A stretch of DNA of 64,000 nucleotides from a bacterium (lineage in GTDB: Bacteria > Desulfobacterota > Binatia > HRBIN30 > CADEER01). Shown piece after piece: positions 41,242 through 50,183 of the stretch. The notes below the pieces were generated by a model. The model made no database searches. It saw only the letters and a program-made list of their open reading frames with translations, and had not been told where the DNA came from. Both the position numbers and the translations under genes were made by a program. How positions within the stretch are numbered: position 1 is the first letter of the stretch; each line of letters begins with the position of its first letter. The stretch lies in contig JAHBUY010000003.1 in the NCBI GenBank assembly GCA_019637795.1, positions 567,409-631,408 of the forward strand. Direction: 5' to 3'.

Positions 41242-41628
41242 TCAGCCCGCCGCCTGCAGGACCGGCGATTCGGGCTTGGCGGCACTGCGCGGCGCCGGAC
41301 GCGTGCCGGTGGCGACGTCGTGTCGCCAAGTCGCCAGCCCGCGACGCAGGTACTCCGGATTGATCTCCAGCGTCTCGCAGATGTTCTCGTACGAGAAGAA
41401 CCACCCGCGATCGTTCGACGTGATCCACTGCTGGGCCTCGTCGAACAGTTGCTGGCCGTGCCCGTCGCGCGCCACCGCATACTTCTGGAAGCAGTCGAGC
41501 GCATCCTCAAGCACCGCCAACATCAGCCGCTTTTCCCCGCGCACCCCGCTACCGCCCCGGAATGCCGCATAGAACTGGGCCGGCAACAGCGCGTCAGGCT
41601 CGAAGAGTCCGAACGAGCGATCGGTCAT
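41242..41628 (-). CDS. Small protein, paralogue of the one at 40238
   Basis: 128 residues. KRLMLAVLEDALDCFQKY, QLFDEAQQWITSNDRG, FSYENICETLEINPEYLRRG and a Thr/Arg/Pro-rich tail. The same order of helices occurs in the 98-residue protein at 40238. Proteins of this type occur singly or in pairs in deltaproteobacterial genomes; the function is unknown. It precedes coaE with 78 bases between. Confidence 0.6.
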   Translation of the reverse strand: MTDRSFGLFEPDALLPAQFYAAFRGGSGVRGEKRLMLAVLEDALDCFQKYAVARDGHGQQLFDEAQQWITSNDRGWFFSYENICETLEINPEYLRRGLATWRHDVATGTRPAPRSAAKPESPVLQAAG

Positions 41629-41801
41629 CGTAGAAGCCCCCACCTCCGCAACACTTGGAAACGTCCGCCACTCTACTGAAGACCCGAACCGGGACAAATG
41701 AAAACGTCAAGCTCGGCGCGGCGCCCGTCCTAATGACGAGCGCCGCGCCGCGCTGTGTCTGTCGGCGGCGGCGCGAGAGTGGTCGCGCGAGGGCGCCCGG
41801 C

Positions 41802-42086
41802 CTACTTCTTCGCGCCGAGCACCTGCTCCTTGAAGCTCTTGGCGACCGTGAAGCGAACCTTCTTGCGCGCCGGAATCTTCACCGGCTCTCCGGTCTGCGG
41901 GTTGCGGCCCATGCGCGCCTTGCTCTGCGCCTTCCGGAAGGTACCGAGGTCGGGGATCTTGACCGGGTCGCCCTTCTTCACCGAGCTGACGACGGTCGAC
42001 ACCAACCCCTCCAGAATCTGCTGCGCCTGCTTCTTCGTCACATCTCCCGCCTTGGCCAACCGCTCAATCAGCTGCGACTTCGTCAT
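41802..42086 (-). CDS. HU/IHF-family DNA-binding protein
   Basis: 94 residues starting MTKSQLIERLAKAGDVTKKQ, with KIPDLGTFRKAQSKARMGRNP and the DNA-contacting beta-arm region (RNPQTGEPVKIPARKKVRF), the signature of HU/IHF. Which of HU or IHF cannot be told with confidence; the arm sequence is closer to HU. AAGGTGGGGATC precedes the ATG. TTGACA at 42176-42171 (minus) may be its -35 element. Confidence 0.9.
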   Translation of the reverse strand: MTKSQLIERLAKAGDVTKKQAQQILEGLVSTVVSSVKKGDPVKIPDLGTFRKAQSKARMGRNPQTGEPVKIPARKKVRFTVAKSFKEQVLGAKK

Positions 42087-42152
42087 ATGATCCCCACCTT
42101 TCAGTTGAGTAAACCGTTGTCCTAACTGCCCGGCAAAATCGGTCCTTACTTG

Positions 42153-42176
42153 CCCTCAGCCCGGACCTCCTGTCAA
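42153..42176 (-). promoter_or_regulatory. Candidate promoter -35 of the HU gene
   Basis: TTGACA on the minus strand at 42176-42171; the 17-spaced -10 position reads GCAAGT, a poor match. Placed 85 bases before the HU start. Confidence 0.3.
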
Positions 42177-42192
42177 GAGTATTCTTGTTGTT

Positions 42193-42248
42193 GACGGGGC
42201 GCGGATTCGCTTGTGCCCGTAGGTGAAACCGGACCTGAGCGCCCCGTC
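42193..42248 (-). terminator. Inverted repeat at the end of the ATPase gene
   Basis: GACGGGGCGC (42193-42202) and GCGCCCCGTC (42239-42248) pair over 10 bp around a 36-base loop. It includes the stop region of the ATPase gene and precedes the HU promoter region. No U tract. Confidence 0.3.
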
Positions 42249-43794
42249 AGTCCGCGGCCGGTCGGATCAGCACGTGGCGCGACGGCTCACGGCCGACGCT
42301 CTGCGAATCGAGACCGTACGCGTCGGCGAGTTGATGCTGCAGCCGGCGCAGGTAGGCGGGGCGCGGCGACAGCTCCACCGGGCGGCGCTGCGCGATCACC
42401 TCGATCACCGCGCCCTCCGCTTCGCGCAGCGCCTCGTCCTGGTCGGGATGCGGCGCGTCGAGGTCGAACAGCTCGCGCAGGGCGAGCTCGATCTTGCCCG
42501 GGCTGCTCGACGCCACCGCGTGCACGCGCGCGCCGGGGGCGAAGCCGTCGCGCAGGCGGCGCGGCTGCTTGCGAACGATCGCGCGCAGGGTCAGCACGAC
42601 GTCCGCCTGCTGCGGCGAGTCGACGACCACCGCCGGCACCTGCAGGGCGCGCACGGCGCGCTCGACGCGCTCGCGCCGGAGCGCGTACGGGAAGATGCGC
42701 AGCGGCCGTTCGCCTTGCGGCGCAACGGCGTGCGCCGGCTGCGGCACGGCGGGGGACGGTGCCGGGGCCTCGACCGACACGCTGCCGTCGGGGCGGCGGA
42801 CGCGCCATTCCGGCTCGACGACCTGGTGGCGCAGCAGGCGATCGACGGTCATCGCGACGTCGACGTGCACCGCGAAGCGTTCGCGGTCGCGGATCTCGAC
42901 GACGACGTCGAAGGTCGGCGGCGCCTTGCGCTCGAGCACCGTCTTCTGCGTCCGCCGCCGCCGCGCCTCCTCGTCACCGAGCGTCACCGGCTGGATGCCG
43001 CCGACGAGATCGGCGAGCGTCGGATTGGCGACCAGATTCTCGAGCGAGTTGCCGTGCGCCGTGGCGATCAGTTGCACGCCGCGCTCGGCGATGGTGCGCG
43101 CCGCCAGCGCCTCCGCCTCGGTGCCGATCTCGTCGATCACCACCACTTCGGGCATGTGGTTCTCGACCGCCTCGATCATCACCGCGTGCTGGCGCTCCGG
43201 CGCCGGCACCTGAATGCGGCGCGCGCGACCGATGCCCGGGTGCGCGATGTCGCCGTCGCCGCCGATCTCGTTCGAGGTGTCGACGATCATCACCCGCCGC
43301 TGCAGGTCGTCGGCGAGCACGCGCGCCGCCTCGCGCAGCAAGGTGGTCTTGCCGACACCCGGGCGGCCGACGAGCAGGATGCTTTTCCCGGCCTCGACGA
43401 CGTCGCGCACGACGTCGATCGTGCCGTAGACCGCGCGGCCGACGCGGCAGGTGACGCCGACGATGTCGCCCATGCGGTTCCGCAACGCCGAGATACGGTG
43501 CAGGGTGCGCTCGATGCCGGCGCGGTTGTCGGCGTTGAACTGGCCGACGCGCGCCGCGACGTAGTCGAGGTCCTCGCGCGTCACCACGTCCGCGGCGAGC
43601 GGCGTGACGCCGTCGGCGAAGCGCGCTTCCGGCAGGCGGCCGAGGTCGCAGACGACCTCGATCACCTCGGCGGCACGCGGGTCGGCCCGCAGCGCATCGC
43701 AGACCCGCGGCGGCAGCACCGCGAGCAATTGGTCGAGGTTGTCCGTGACTTCCGTGCGCGTTGCTCGAACCCCAACGGCCGTGGTGGATCGCAC
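42247..43794 (-). CDS. SpoIIIAA-like AAA ATPase with R3H-type C-terminus
   Basis: 515 residues, GTG start at 43794. Walker A GRPGVGKTTLLREAA near residue 140 and Walker B PEVVVIDEIGTEAEALAA. Conserved DTSNEIGGDGDIAHP and ATAHGNSLENLVANPTLADLVGG are typical of the Ycf45/SpoIIIAA-like ATPases. The C-terminus has SSPGKIELALRELFDLDAPHPDQ and a final QSVGREPSRHVLI, which fits the R3H nucleic-acid-binding motif. Broad role unknown; may act on single-stranded DNA or RNA. Confidence 0.8.
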   Translation of the reverse strand: MRSTTAVGVRATRTEVTDNLDQLLAVLPPRVCDALRADPRAAEVIEVVCDLGRLPEARFADGVTPLAADVVTREDLDYVAARVGQFNADNRAGIERTLHRISALRNRMGDIVGVTCRVGRAVYGTIDVVRDVVEAGKSILLVGRPGVGKTTLLREAARVLADDLQRRVMIVDTSNEIGGDGDIAHPGIGRARRIQVPAPERQHAVMIEAVENHMPEVVVIDEIGTEAEALAARTIAERGVQLIATAHGNSLENLVANPTLADLVGGIQPVTLGDEEARRRRTQKTVLERKAPPTFDVVVEIRDRERFAVHVDVAMTVDRLLRHQVVEPEWRVRRPDGSVSVEAPAPSPAVPQPAHAVAPQGERPLRIFPYALRRERVERAVRALQVPAVVVDSPQQADVVLTLRAIVRKQPRRLRDGFAPGARVHAVASSSPGKIELALRELFDLDAPHPDQDEALREAEGAVIEVIAQRRPVELSPRPAYLRRLQHQLADAYGLDSQSVGREPSRHVLIRPAAD

Positions 43795-43808
43795 GCCCGC
43801 AGCGTACC

Positions 43809-44393
43809 TCAGAAGCGGCGCGAAAGCGACGGGCGGTCGGCGGGGGCCGCGGCGTCGGCCGCCGTGGCCGCCGCGCCATCGCCCGACGGGTCGAGGACGG
43901 CGCGCGGCACGGCGCGAAGGAGCTGGGTGACCAGGCTCGACTCGCGCTTGAAGAAGCCGTCGGTGTGGAACGAGTCGCGCAGTCCGAGCAACTGATAGTC
44001 GAGGTGGTGCCCCATCTCGTGCACCAGGGTGCGCAGGAAGGTCTTGTAGGCCACCACCTGGCCGCGCTTCGCGGTCAGCATCCAGATGCTGATCACCTCG
44101 CGCTGACCGGCGGACTGATAGAGCCCGTGCAACTCGCCGCGCGCGTCGGAGGGGCGCTCGGCCTTCACCTCGACGCGCAGCGACCGCACCCGCAGCGTCG
44201 CGCACAGCTCGTCGCAGATCACCTGGGCGACCCGCGCGGTGCGCGGGCGATCGGCGTGCGCCAACGCCCACTCGAGCAGCGCCACCGCCTTGGCCAGGCG
44301 GGCGGTCACCCGCACCGGGATGGCGGCGACGGCGTTGCTGCGGTCGTACTCGCGCTGCTGGGCGCGGGAGAGGCGGTGGCGGAAGTTGGCCAT
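43809..44393 (-). CDS. Putative zinc metallopeptidase-like protein (HExxH)
   Basis: 194 residues. FLRTLVHEMGHHLDYQLLGL carries HExxH plus a downstream His/Asp, and SFHTDGFFKRESSLV follows at a distance suited to a third zinc ligand. The N-terminal part is basic (FRHRLSRAQQREYDRS). No signal peptide, so cytoplasmic. It is 14 bases before the ATPase gene. Activity is inferred from the motif only. Confidence 0.6.
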   Translation of the reverse strand: MANFRHRLSRAQQREYDRSNAVAAIPVRVTARLAKAVALLEWALAHADRPRTARVAQVICDELCATLRVRSLRVEVKAERPSDARGELHGLYQSAGQREVISIWMLTAKRGQVVAYKTFLRTLVHEMGHHLDYQLLGLRDSFHTDGFFKRESSLVTQLLRAVPRAVLDPSGDGAAATAADAAAPADRPSLSRRF

Positions 44394-44415
44394 GGACCGC
44401 AGCCGCCGGACGTCC

Positions 44416-44583
44416 TCACCGCGGCGCGGGCCGCGACGCGCCGGCCCGCAGCGCGCCGTCACCGCGCTTGCCGAGATTGCGGAACGGCGAGCCGCCGCGG
44501 CCGCCGGAATCGCACCCGGGAGCCGCGAGCAGCAGCCAGACGGCCAGCGCCGCGCCCGCCGCGGGCCAGCGCCGCGATGCCAT
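44416..44583 (-). CDS. Small predicted lipoprotein
   Basis: 55 residues starting MASRRWPAAGAALAVWLLLAA and then PGCDSGGRGG: a basic start, a hydrophobic run and a Cys at a lipobox-like site (APGC, not ideal). The tail is basic and Gly-rich. It begins immediately after the stop of the next upstream gene. Low information; possibly an inner- or outer-membrane lipoprotein. Confidence 0.4.
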   Translation of the reverse strand: MASRRWPAAGAALAVWLLLAAPGCDSGGRGGSPFRNLGKRGDGALRAGASRPAPR

Positions 44584-44916
44584 CTACGCGGCGGAACGCG
44601 CCGGACGGCGCGACCGAGCCAGGCGGCGCGCCACCTCGCTCGGCGAATAGGGCGAGTCGTAGACGCCTGGGCGGTACCCGGTGAAGGTCAACCCCTCGAG
44701 GTCGTGGGCGTCCACCTCGACGAACACCCGCTGCAACCCCTCCGGCAGCGCCGCCGGCTCGTCGGGCGCCGGCACCGGCCGCTCGTCGGAGACCGCCCGG
44801 TGGGTTCCGATGTCGAGGGGAAAGATGAGATCGGCGAACGGGATCTCGTGGGCGGGCGCGCCGCCGGGTGCGATCCACTGTCCGCCGCGACGTCGCACGA
44901 ACCAGACGCGCGCCAT
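44584..44916 (-). CDS. Small protein of unknown function
   Basis: 110 residues. It starts MARVWFVRRRGGQWIAPGGAP, with a mid-section GLQRVFVEVDAHDLEGLTFTGYRPGVYDSPYSPSEV. No signal peptide or helix bundle. It lies in a run of small minus-strand genes, and its TAG abuts the ATG of the small lipoprotein. No family recognised. Confidence 0.5.
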   Translation of the reverse strand: MARVWFVRRRGGQWIAPGGAPAHEIPFADLIFPLDIGTHRAVSDERPVPAPDEPAALPEGLQRVFVEVDAHDLEGLTFTGYRPGVYDSPYSPSEVARRLARSRRPARSAA

Positions 44917-44927
44917 GGCAGCAATCC

Positions 44928-45188
44928 TCAATGCGTGGTGACGGCTCCGCCCGAGGTCGCGCCCAGCATCTGGCTCACGGCGTCGTAGGCCGGCGACAGC
45001 AGATGGTCGAGCGTCTCGGTGAGCAGGTGTTCCAGATCCGACAGGTCGTCCACGGTCAGCGCCGAGACGTCCTGGTGCATGCCGTGCAGCGCCCAGATGG
45101 TCGTGCGCAACCGGCTCCGCACGTCCTCCAGCGTCCGCAGCACCTCCTGGGCATCGATCGGCCCCTCATCCTGGTGCTCGTCTGACAT
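44928..45188 (-). CDS. Small helical protein of unknown function
   Basis: 86 residues. AGGGAGG precedes ATG 45188. An acidic start (SDEHQDEGPIDAQEVLRTL) is followed by helices RSRLRTTIWALHGMH and DLSDLEHLLTETLDHLLSP. Probably a soluble helical bundle or partner protein. 11 bases before the next gene. Confidence 0.5.
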   Translation of the reverse strand: MSDEHQDEGPIDAQEVLRTLEDVRSRLRTTIWALHGMHQDVSALTVDDLSDLEHLLTETLDHLLSPAYDAVSQMLGATSGGAVTTH

Positions 45189-45334
45189 CGCGTCCTCCCT
45201 GGGCCCGACCGTCGCCGGGTAGCGCGAAGCTGTCACGCCACCATACGCAGTGCAAGCCGAGTTGCGCCCGCCGTGGAACGGCGACCGCCCGATCGACCGA
45301 CGCCGATCGTGTCCCGCCGCTCGTCCCCTGCCCG

Positions 45335-45559
45335 TCAGTCGCCGACCGAGTCCCAGTCGATCTCCCAGAACTCGGGGATCGCCGGTCGCAGCTCGAAGTG
45401 GCCGCCGAAGCACTGGAAGCTCGGCTGGTGCGCGAGGCGCTCGGTGAGCAGATGGCGATGGGTCGCGAGGTCCCCGCCGGGCGGCAGGCCGAGGTCCACC
45501 CGTTGGCGCTGGCCGCATTTCTTGCACGCCACGTCGACCCGCACGGGTCGCCCGCTCAC
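45335..45559 (-). CDS. Small zinc-ribbon-like protein
   Basis: 74 residues with a GTG start that overlaps the preceding stop (GTGA). VACKKCGQRQRV and later PSFQCFGGHFELRP give C..C...C....H spacing of a small zinc-binding fold. The end is acidic (WEIDWDSVGD). Function unknown. Confidence 0.55.
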   Translation of the reverse strand: MSGRPVRVDVACKKCGQRQRVDLGLPPGGDLATHRHLLTERLAHQPSFQCFGGHFELRPAIPEFWEIDWDSVGD

Positions 45560-45939
45560 GACGTCGGCCGGGGTTGCGGCGCCGGCGTGCCCGGCGCCGC
45601 GAACGGCGCGATCTGGTCGGCGCGCGCCTTGGCCTGGGCGGTGAGCGCCTCGCGCACCTTGTGCACCAGGCGATCCTGCTGCTGCACCCGCCGCTCGATG
45701 CTGCGGAACTGCGCCAGCGGCACGTTCTTCGTCGCCAGCTCCTGGTCCAGCGTCAGGTCGTGGTTGGCCTGCATCGCCGTGTACACGTCGATGTAGAGCT
45801 GCAGCTCCTCGGGCGTCACGTCTTCGCCCGGCGACGGCGCCGGCTCCTGCGCCTCGGGGCGCATGCCGAAGAGCAATGCGCCCACCAGGGCGCCCATCGC
45901 GGCGACGCCGAGGACGACGCTGGTGAGACGGACGATCAT
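45556..45939 (-). CDS. Membrane-anchored small protein
   Basis: 127 residues. One N-terminal hydrophobic helix (VRLTSVVLGVAAMGALVGALLFG), a Pro/Glu linker, then a helical soluble part (VTPEELQLYIDVYTAMQANHD, SIERRVQQQDRLVHKVREALTAQ) and a Pro-rich end. Likely a bitopic membrane protein. It is translationally coupled to the zinc-ribbon-like gene. Confidence 0.5.
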   Translation of the reverse strand: MIVRLTSVVLGVAAMGALVGALLFGMRPEAQEPAPSPGEDVTPEELQLYIDVYTAMQANHDLTLDQELATKNVPLAQFRSIERRVQQQDRLVHKVREALTAQAKARADQIAPFAAPGTPAPQPRPTS

Positions 45940-46054
45940 GTAGAGCGGACGCCGGGCCACGGCGCGGCCGATCCTCGCCCGATCGATCCGGCAAAGCAAG
46001 TGGCGTCGTCTCCCCACTGGCAGCCCGACGGCGATCCGCGCTAATGGTCCGGCG

Positions 46055-47149
46055 ATGGCGCTGTCCTACGAAGCGGTGGGGGTCGATACCGAGGGCGTGG
46101 ACAGCGGATTGCGCCGCCTGGCGGAGTGGATCAACGCCACCTTCGCCTTCAATCCGGCGCGGCCGATGCTGCCGCTCGGATACTACGCCAACGTGCTCCC
46201 GGTCGGCGCAGAGCTGGCGGTGGCGATCTCCACCGACGGCGTCGGCACCAAGCTGCTGATCGCCCAGCGGCTGGGGCGTTACGACACCGTCGGCATCGAC
46301 TGCGTGGCGATGAACGCCAACGACGTGATCTGCGTCGGCGCCCGACCGCTGTCGCTGGTCGACTACATCGCCGTCCATCACGTCGACGGCGACGCGCTGG
46401 CCGCCATCGCCAAAGGGCTGCACGACGGCGCCCGCCTCGCCGACCTCAACATCCCCGGCGGCGAGATCGCCCAACTGCGCGAGATGGTGCACGAGAGCGA
46501 GGGGTATCCGTTCGAGCTGGTCGGCACCTGCATCGGCACGCTGCACCCGCAGCGCCTGCTGATCGGGGCCGCGGTCGACGCCGGCGACGTCGTCGTCGGC
46601 ATCGCCAGCAGCGGCCTGCACAGCAACGGCTACACGCTCGCCCGCCACGCGCTGCTCGAACGCGCCGGTCTGCGCCTCGAGGGCCGGATCGCCGAGCTCG
46701 GGCGCACCCTCGGCGAGGAGCTGCTCGAGCCGACCACCATGTACGTGCGACCGGCGATGGCGATGCTCGACGCCGGACTGCCGGTGAAAGCGCTGCTCCA
46801 CATCACCGGCGACGGACTGCTCAACCTGTCGCGCATCGCCGCGCCCATGGGGTTCGTCATCGACCGCCCCCTGCCGCCGCCGCCGATCTTCGCGCTCATC
46901 CAGCGCGCCGCCGACGTGAGCGAGGCCGAGATGTACCGGACCTTCAACATGGGCACCGGGCTCGGCGTCGTCGTGCCGCCCGCCGCCGCCGAGCGGGCGA
47001 TCGGCATCGCCGCCGAGCACGGGCAGCGCGCCCAGGTCATCGGCTACGCGACCCCCGACGCCGAGCGGCGCATCTGGCTGCCGGCCGCCGGGTTGGTCGG
47101 CGCCGGCAAGCGGTTCCTTCCCCTGGACGGGCCGCCACCGGCGGCCTGA
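46055..47149 (+). CDS. purM: Phosphoribosylformylglycinamidine cyclo-ligase
   Basis: 364 residues. AISTDGVGTKLLIAQRLGRYDTVGIDCVAMNANDVICVGA is the ATP/substrate-binding core of PurM, followed by GGEIAQLREM, VVVGIASSGLHSNGYTLAR, HITGDGLLNLSRI and FNMGTGLGVVV. It makes AIR from FGAM in purine synthesis. A lone plus-strand gene between a block of minus-strand genes and the secreted-protein gene. Confidence 0.95.
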   Translation: MALSYEAVGVDTEGVDSGLRRLAEWINATFAFNPARPMLPLGYYANVLPVGAELAVAISTDGVGTKLLIAQRLGRYDTVGIDCVAMNANDVICVGARPLSLVDYIAVHHVDGDALAAIAKGLHDGARLADLNIPGGEIAQLREMVHESEGYPFELVGTCIGTLHPQRLLIGAAVDAGDVVVGIASSGLHSNGYTLARHALLERAGLRLEGRIAELGRTLGEELLEPTTMYVRPAMAMLDAGLPVKALLHITGDGLLNLSRIAAPMGFVIDRPLPPPPIFALIQRAADVSEAEMYRTFNMGTGLGVVVPPAAAERAIGIAAEHGQRAQVIGYATPDAERRIWLPAAGLVGAGKRFLPLDGPPPAA

Positions 47150-47226
47150 TCGCCGGCCGGTCGATCGCCGCGCAGAATTCGGGTGCGTTAGCCCGGCGCA
47201 GCCGCTATGCGTGAGCCGATCGCTCC

Positions 47227-49698
47227 ATGCCCGCCCGTCCGCTGATCCGCGCGCTCGCCGCCGTCTCGCTCCTGCTGCTCGCGGCGCGCGGCGCCGGCGC
47301 GATCTGCACCGCGTCGCAGATCGTCGGCGTCGACCCGAGCTGTCCCGCCGGCACGGGCCCCTGCACCATCTCCGCCACCTACAGCGTCAACGACGGCTGC
47401 ACGCTCGACTTCGGCCCGCGCCCCGTCGCGCTCACCGGACGCCTCAACATCACCAACGTGATGAGCGGCACGCCCGACGAGCGCAAGCACGTCGGCAGCG
47501 CCACCATTCGCGCCGGCAGCCTGGCGATCGCCGCCAGCGGCTTCATCGACGGCATCGGCCAGGCGGCGGACGAGACCGGCGGCCTGGTGATCGTCGAGGT
47601 CACCGGCAGCTTCAGCACCGCCAAGAGCAGCCGCATCAATCTCTCCGGCAATCGCATGGGCGGCACGCTCATCGTCCGCGCCGGCACCACGGTGGTGATC
47701 GCCGGCATCATCCTCGCGGACTATCTGAACGCCGGCGCCGCCGGCGGCGTGATCGATCTCACCGCCGGCGGCGACATGACCCTGACCAGCGACAGCACCG
47801 TCTCCGCCCGCGGCGGCAACGACTCGGACGGCGGCGGCGAGATCGACCTCACCGCCGGCGGCAACATGACGGTCCAGCCGCAGCTCCGGGTCAGCGGCTA
47901 CGACGGCGGCTTCGTCGAGGTCCGCGCCGAGGGCGCCCTGACGTTCGCGGCGGCCGACGCCACCGGCAACGGCGATGCCGGCAGCGGCGGCTGCATCGAT
48001 CTCAGCGGCGGCGCCGGGACGACGATCACCGGCACGGTGACCGCCAACGGCACGACCGGCTCCTTCATGAGCGGCGGCTGCGGCGGCCTGATCTGCATCG
48101 ACGGCGACGCGGGGACCCTGACCGTCGCGTCGAGCGCCGCCATCAACGCCAATGGCGCCTCGCCGGACGGCGGCGGCGGTCAGGTGTCGCTGGTGAGCGC
48201 CGGCTCGGTCGTCGTCAGCGGCGCCATCCAGGCGCGCGGTCCGACGGGCGGCATCGACGGCGGCACCTGCGGCGGCGACATCTGCATCGATGCCGGACTC
48301 GACGCGACCGTCAACGCCAGACCGAACGCCAACAACGCGACGCTCGATGCCAGCGGCAGCGATGCCGGCGGGGCGCTGGAGATGATCGCCGGACGCGACA
48401 TCACGGTGAACGGCAAGGTCGACCTGCGCGGCCGCGAACAATGCGCCTACGGCGGCGATGCCGTCCTGCGCGCCGGCAACAAGGGCCCCGGCCAGCTCAC
48501 CCTCGGCGCCACCATCGACGTCAGCAGCGCCCGCGCCTGCTCGCTCGACGACGGGACCGGCGGCAGCACCGATCTGTTCGGCTGCAACGTCACCCTGACC
48601 AACGCCGCGTCTCTCCTCGCCACCGCGCCGTACGGCGGCCAGCACACCCTCACCGCCCGCGAGCAACTCAGCATCCAGGGCCTGGTCGACGCCACCCGTA
48701 CCCTCGGCAGCGGCCTCAACGGCAAGACCCTCCTCCAGCACACGGCGCGGAAATCCCCCAACCTGGTGGGTGCCACCTTCCGGCCGGCGCCGCAGATCCA
48801 GGCGTTCACCACCTGCCCGACCCAGGGACCGACGATGCCGGCCTGCCTCGACCCCTGCCCGACCTGCGGCAACGGCCAGGTGGAATACCCCGAGACCTGC
48901 GACCTCGGCGTCATGCCGCCGACGAGCTGCAACGGATGCTCGGCGTTCTGCCAGATCGAGGACTGCAACGACGGCCTGACCTGCACCGGCGATCAGTGCC
49001 TGCCCACCATCGGCTGCCGCCATCGCGTCACGCCGGCGTGCACCGAGCCGCCGACGCCGAGCCCGACCGCCACCGGCACGCCGCCCACGGCCACCGTGAC
49101 GACCACCCCATCCGCCACGCGGACGGCGACGGAGACCCCGACGCCGCCTCCGACCGCGACCCCGACCGCGACCCCAAGCGCCACCGTGCCGCCGAGCGCC
49201 ACGCCCACCCCGTCTGCGACGCCCTCCGCGACGGCGACGCCGACCGCCACGGCGACGGCAAGCGACACGGCAACGGCAACCGCGACGGCGAGCGCCACGG
49301 CCTCCGCCAGCGCCACCGCGAGCCGAACCGCTACCGCCACCGGCACCACAACGCCCAGCGCGTCTGCCTCCGCGACCGCCGCCGACACGCCGACGCCGCT
49401 CGCCACCGCCACGCCGGTGGACAGCGTCACGCCGCCGCCGACCGCCACCGCGACCGCCAGCGCCACGCTCGAGCCGTCCGCGACGGCGAGCGCCACCGCC
49501 ACCAGCGCGCCGCCCGCGTGCGCCGGCGATTGCAACGGCGACGGCAGCGTGACCGTCAACGAGCTGATCACCGGCGTCAACATCGCCCTCGGCAACAGCG
49601 CCGCCGACGCCTGCCCCTCGTTCGACCGCAACGGCGACGGGGCGGTGTCGATCAACGAGCTGATCGCCGCCGTCAACGCGGCGCTGACCGGCTGCTGA
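47227..49698 (+). CDS. Secreted beta-helix-like repeat protein with C-terminal dockerin-like module
   Basis: 823 residues. Signal peptide (RALAAVSLLLLAARGAGA), then a long Gly/Asp/Ala-rich region with recurring short beta strands (GGVIDLTAGGDMTLTS, GEIDLTAGGNMTVQP, GGCIDLSGGAGTTITG), typical of right-handed beta-helices. A Cys-rich segment CGNGQVEYPETCDLG follows, then about 150 residues of T/A/P/S linker (PTATPTATPSATVPP), and at the C-terminus CAGDCNGDGSVTVNELITGVN and RNGDGAVSINELIAAVN. Here the dockerin-like pair is at the end, whereas in three other genes of this window it is near the N-terminus. Confidence 0.7.
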   Translation: MPARPLIRALAAVSLLLLAARGAGAICTASQIVGVDPSCPAGTGPCTISATYSVNDGCTLDFGPRPVALTGRLNITNVMSGTPDERKHVGSATIRAGSLAIAASGFIDGIGQAADETGGLVIVEVTGSFSTAKSSRINLSGNRMGGTLIVRAGTTVVIAGIILADYLNAGAAGGVIDLTAGGDMTLTSDSTVSARGGNDSDGGGEIDLTAGGNMTVQPQLRVSGYDGGFVEVRAEGALTFAAADATGNGDAGSGGCIDLSGGAGTTITGTVTANGTTGSFMSGGCGGLICIDGDAGTLTVASSAAINANGASPDGGGGQVSLVSAGSVVVSGAIQARGPTGGIDGGTCGGDICIDAGLDATVNARPNANNATLDASGSDAGGALEMIAGRDITVNGKVDLRGREQCAYGGDAVLRAGNKGPGQLTLGATIDVSSARACSLDDGTGGSTDLFGCNVTLTNAASLLATAPYGGQHTLTAREQLSIQGLVDATRTLGSGLNGKTLLQHTARKSPNLVGATFRPAPQIQAFTTCPTQGPTMPACLDPCPTCGNGQVEYPETCDLGVMPPTSCNGCSAFCQIEDCNDGLTCTGDQCLPTIGCRHRVTPACTEPPTPSPTATGTPPTATVTTTPSATRTATETPTPPPTATPTATPSATVPPSATPTPSATPSATATPTATATASDTATATATASATASASATASRTATATGTTTPSASASATAADTPTPLATATPVDSVTPPPTATATASATLEPSATASATATSAPPACAGDCNGDGSVTVNELITGVNIALGNSAADACPSFDRNGDGAVSINELIAAVNAALTGC

Positions 49699-49700
49699 GG

Positions 49701-50105
49701 ATGAACGACGACGCGACCGCCGAGGCGATCCTGCGGCGCTTCCGCCGCGTCGCGGTGGTCGGCATCTCCGCCGACCCCAGCCGGCCCTCACACGAGGTCG
49801 CGACCTATCTGCGCCACGCCGGCTACCAGATCCTGCCGGTCAACCCGGCGCTCGCCACCTGGGAGGGACTCGTCTGCGCCCCGGACCTCGCCGCGGTGCC
49901 GCCGCCCCTCGAAGTGGTCGATATCTTCCGCCGCTCGGAACACGCCGGCGCGGTGGTCGACCAGGCCATCGCCGCCGGTGCCCGCGCCGTGTGGATGCAG
50001 ATCGGCGTCACCGATGCCGACGCCGCCGCGCGCGCGCGCGCCGCCGGCCTGCTGGTGGTGATGGACCGCTGCATGCTGCGCGAGCACCAGCGACTGCTGC
50101 GCTAG
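49701..50105 (+). CDS. CoA-binding domain protein
   Basis: 134 residues. VAVVGISADPSRPSHEVATYL matches the nucleotide-binding first strand and loop of the YccU/CoA-binding family, followed by YQILPVNPALATWEGLVC, VVDIFRRSEHAGAVVDQAI, and VWMQIGVTDADAAARARAAGLLVVMDRCM. It starts 2 bases after the upstream gene's stop. The family's role is not established. Confidence 0.8.
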   Translation: MNDDATAEAILRRFRRVAVVGISADPSRPSHEVATYLRHAGYQILPVNPALATWEGLVCAPDLAAVPPPLEVVDIFRRSEHAGAVVDQAIAAGARAVWMQIGVTDADAAARARAAGLLVVMDRCMLREHQRLLR

Positions 50106-50183
50106 CGATCCGCCTCGCCCGTCGGCGCCAGGCGCGGACCGCGTCGCCTGCGAGCTGCCGGCCGACGGCTGAAGGCCGCCGGT

